From: Lachnoanaerobaculum gingivalis
GTDB taxonomy: Bacteria > Bacillota > Clostridia > Lachnospirales > Lachnospiraceae
Direction: 5' to 3'
NCBI RefSeq assembly: GCF_003862475.1
Contig: NZ_RRCO01000005.1
Span: forward strand, 62,001-126,000
Length of the DNA stretch: 64,000 nucleotides
The position numbers were made by a program, and so were the translations under genes. Below, in pieces: positions 63,104-64,000 of the stretch (positions within the stretch are counted from its first letter, which is position 1; every line of letters begins with the position of its first letter). The notes under the pieces are model-generated. The model did not search any database, had not been told where the DNA came from, and was given only the letters and a program-made list of their open reading frames with translations.

Positions 63104-64000
63104 CTAAATTACGCCTTCTTCTTTTAATTGCTTTAATGTTTCATCATCAAAGCCGTAAACCTCTTTATTATGTTGTCCAAGAAGCGGTGCCGGTGCATCT
63201 ACGCTTCCCGGTGTTTCACTCAGCTTAATAGGACAACCCTGTATATACATATCACCGATAGTAGGATGCTCAACATGTACCATCATTTCTCTTGCCTGGA
63301 AATGAGGATGCTCTATCGCTTCCTTCATATCAAGTATCTGTCCGCAAGGTATTCCCACCTCTTCAAACAGTCTCTCTACCTCAGCCTTACCTCTTTGTTT
63401 TACCCAATCCACAATTATCTCATGTAAACCGTCATTATAATTTTTAATTCTCAGATCATTGGTAGCGAACTTCTCATTTGTAACAAGGTCAGGTCTTCCA
63501 ATTACATCACAGAACACCTTAAATAACTTGTCTGTACCTACACCCAAAGCTATATATCCGTCTTTAGCTTCATATACATTAAACGGTGATACTGTCGCAT
63601 CTATATTTCCCTGTCTTTGAGGTATTATTCCCTTAAGAGTTGTATAGATTATTGCATTTTCAAGCAATGTGAATATAGTATCTGCCATAGCCACATCTAC
63701 CTGCTGACCTTCACCGGTTACATTTCTTCTGTAAAGCGCCATAAGTACACCAACACAAAGATAAATTCCTGTAACATTGTCTGCTACGGATACTCCGCAT
63801 TTTACAGGAGGAGCATCTGTATAACCTGTAAGATTTATCATACCACCAAGAGCCTGTGCAACGATATCATAGCATGGTCTGTTTGAGAAAGGTCCATACT
63901 GTCCGAAACCGCTACCTGAAGCATAAATTATTCTTGGATTTATCTTCTTTAATGTCTCATAGTCAACTTGTAATTTCTTTGTTACTCCGACTCTGAAGTT
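63104..64000 (-). CDS. CaiB/BaiF-family (family III) CoA transferase, N-terminus outside window
   Basis: The frame is open from the right edge (64000), giving about 298 residues, so the N-terminal 80-100 residues are missing. Family III phrases are visible: KKINPRIIYASGSGFGQYGP, CYDIVAQALGGMINLTGYTD, and later RDLVTNEKFATN-like (here GRPDLVTNEKFATND) and VEHPTIGDMYIQGCPIKLSE. The catalytic Asp of this family should be in the missing part. It transfers CoA between carboxylic acids, probably activating the acid reduced by the acyl-CoA dehydrogenase encoded 13 bp downstream. The acid is unknown; carnitine or 2-hydroxyacid (aryl-lactate type) derivatives are known substrates of relatives. Confidence 0.9.
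   Translation of the reverse strand, partial: NFRVGVTKKLQVDYETLKKINPRIIYASGSGFGQYGPFSNRPCYDIVAQALGGMINLTGYTDAPPVKCGVSVADNVTGIYLCVGVLMALYRRNVTGEGQQVDVAMADTIFTLLENAIIYTTLKGIIPQRQGNIDATVSPFNVYEAKDGYIALGVGTDKLFKVFCDVIGRPDLVTNEKFATNDLRIKNYNDGLHEIIVDWVKQRGKAEVERLFEEVGIPCGQILDMKEAIEHPHFQAREMMVHVEHPTIGDMYIQGCPIKLSETPGSVDAPAPLLGQHNKEVYGFDDETLKQLKEEGVI

Overview
The window looks like a chromosome segment of a low-GC, anaerobic member of the Firmicutes, most likely a Lachnospiraceae-type clostridium. The reasons are the AT-rich sequence, AGGAGG-type ribosome binding sites, a zinc-type S14, a clostridial Tad locus, [FeFe]-hydrogenase maturases, clostridial lysine fermentation, NAD-type malic enzyme and an acyl-CoA dehydrogenase/EtfBA block. 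An oral genus such as Lachnoanaerobaculum is possible but is only a guess. Almost every gene is on the minus strand. The plus-strand genes are an Imm26-type protein, a frameshifted surface protein, a TetR regulator and a transposase.

Layout. 1-0.84 kb: 3' part missing, WG-repeat protein. 0.85-11.5 kb: Tad-type pilus locus (tadA, tadB, tadC, Flp pilin, two TadE-like proteins, a giant DUF5702-like protein, prepilin peptidase), interrupted by a lipoprotein gene whose paralogue and a third vestigial copy lie at 13.1-14.1 kb. 11.8-13.0 kb: orphan Imm26-domain gene. 14.2-15.1 kb: secreted protein with cell-wall-binding repeats. 15.4-28.3 kb: a complete lysine fermentation locus in two transcription units. 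The first is DMT transporter, kamB, kamC and a PucR-type regulator. The second is kal, kce, kdd, kamA, kamD, kamE, a cobalamin adenosyltransferase and an NhaC-family carrier. 28.5-29.8 kb: frameshifted sortase-type surface protein and TetR regulator. 29.9-33.9 kb: hydrogenase maturation operon (TM1266-family gene, hydE, hydG, hydF), preceded by a structured leader that looks like a transcription-terminating riboswitch. 34.1-37.2 kb: ECF sigma factor, RsgI-like anti-sigma factor and a MATE exporter. 37.3-53.9 kb: the S10, spc and alpha ribosomal operons, in standard order, with map, a KOW protein, infA, adk and secY. 54-56.1 kb: ECF-transporter S component, malic enzyme, tRNA-Leu. 56.1-57.8 kb: an IS1202-like insertion sequence with a 29-bp target duplication. 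57.8-64 kb: methyltransferase, second MATE exporter, and etfA-etfB-acyl-CoA dehydrogenase-CaiB-type CoA transferase, the last running off the window.

How the genes work together. KamA and KamDE, with AdoCbl made by the adenosyltransferase and reactivation by KamB/KamC, convert lysine to 3,5-diaminohexanoate. Kdd, Kce and Kal take this on to acetoacetate and crotonyl-CoA. Reduction of crotonyl-CoA could use an acyl-CoA dehydrogenase with EtfBA like the one at 60-63 kb, although that cluster may serve another enoyl-CoA. Hydrogenase maturation fits disposal of fermentation electrons as H2.

The items most worth a second look are the orphan leader RNA in front of the hydrogenase maturation operon (33.92-34.09 kb), two GC-richer palindromic repeat elements flanking rpsH, a hairpin between the Shine-Dalgarno and start codon of the Tad-embedded lipoprotein gene, and the IS with its exceptionally long target duplication.
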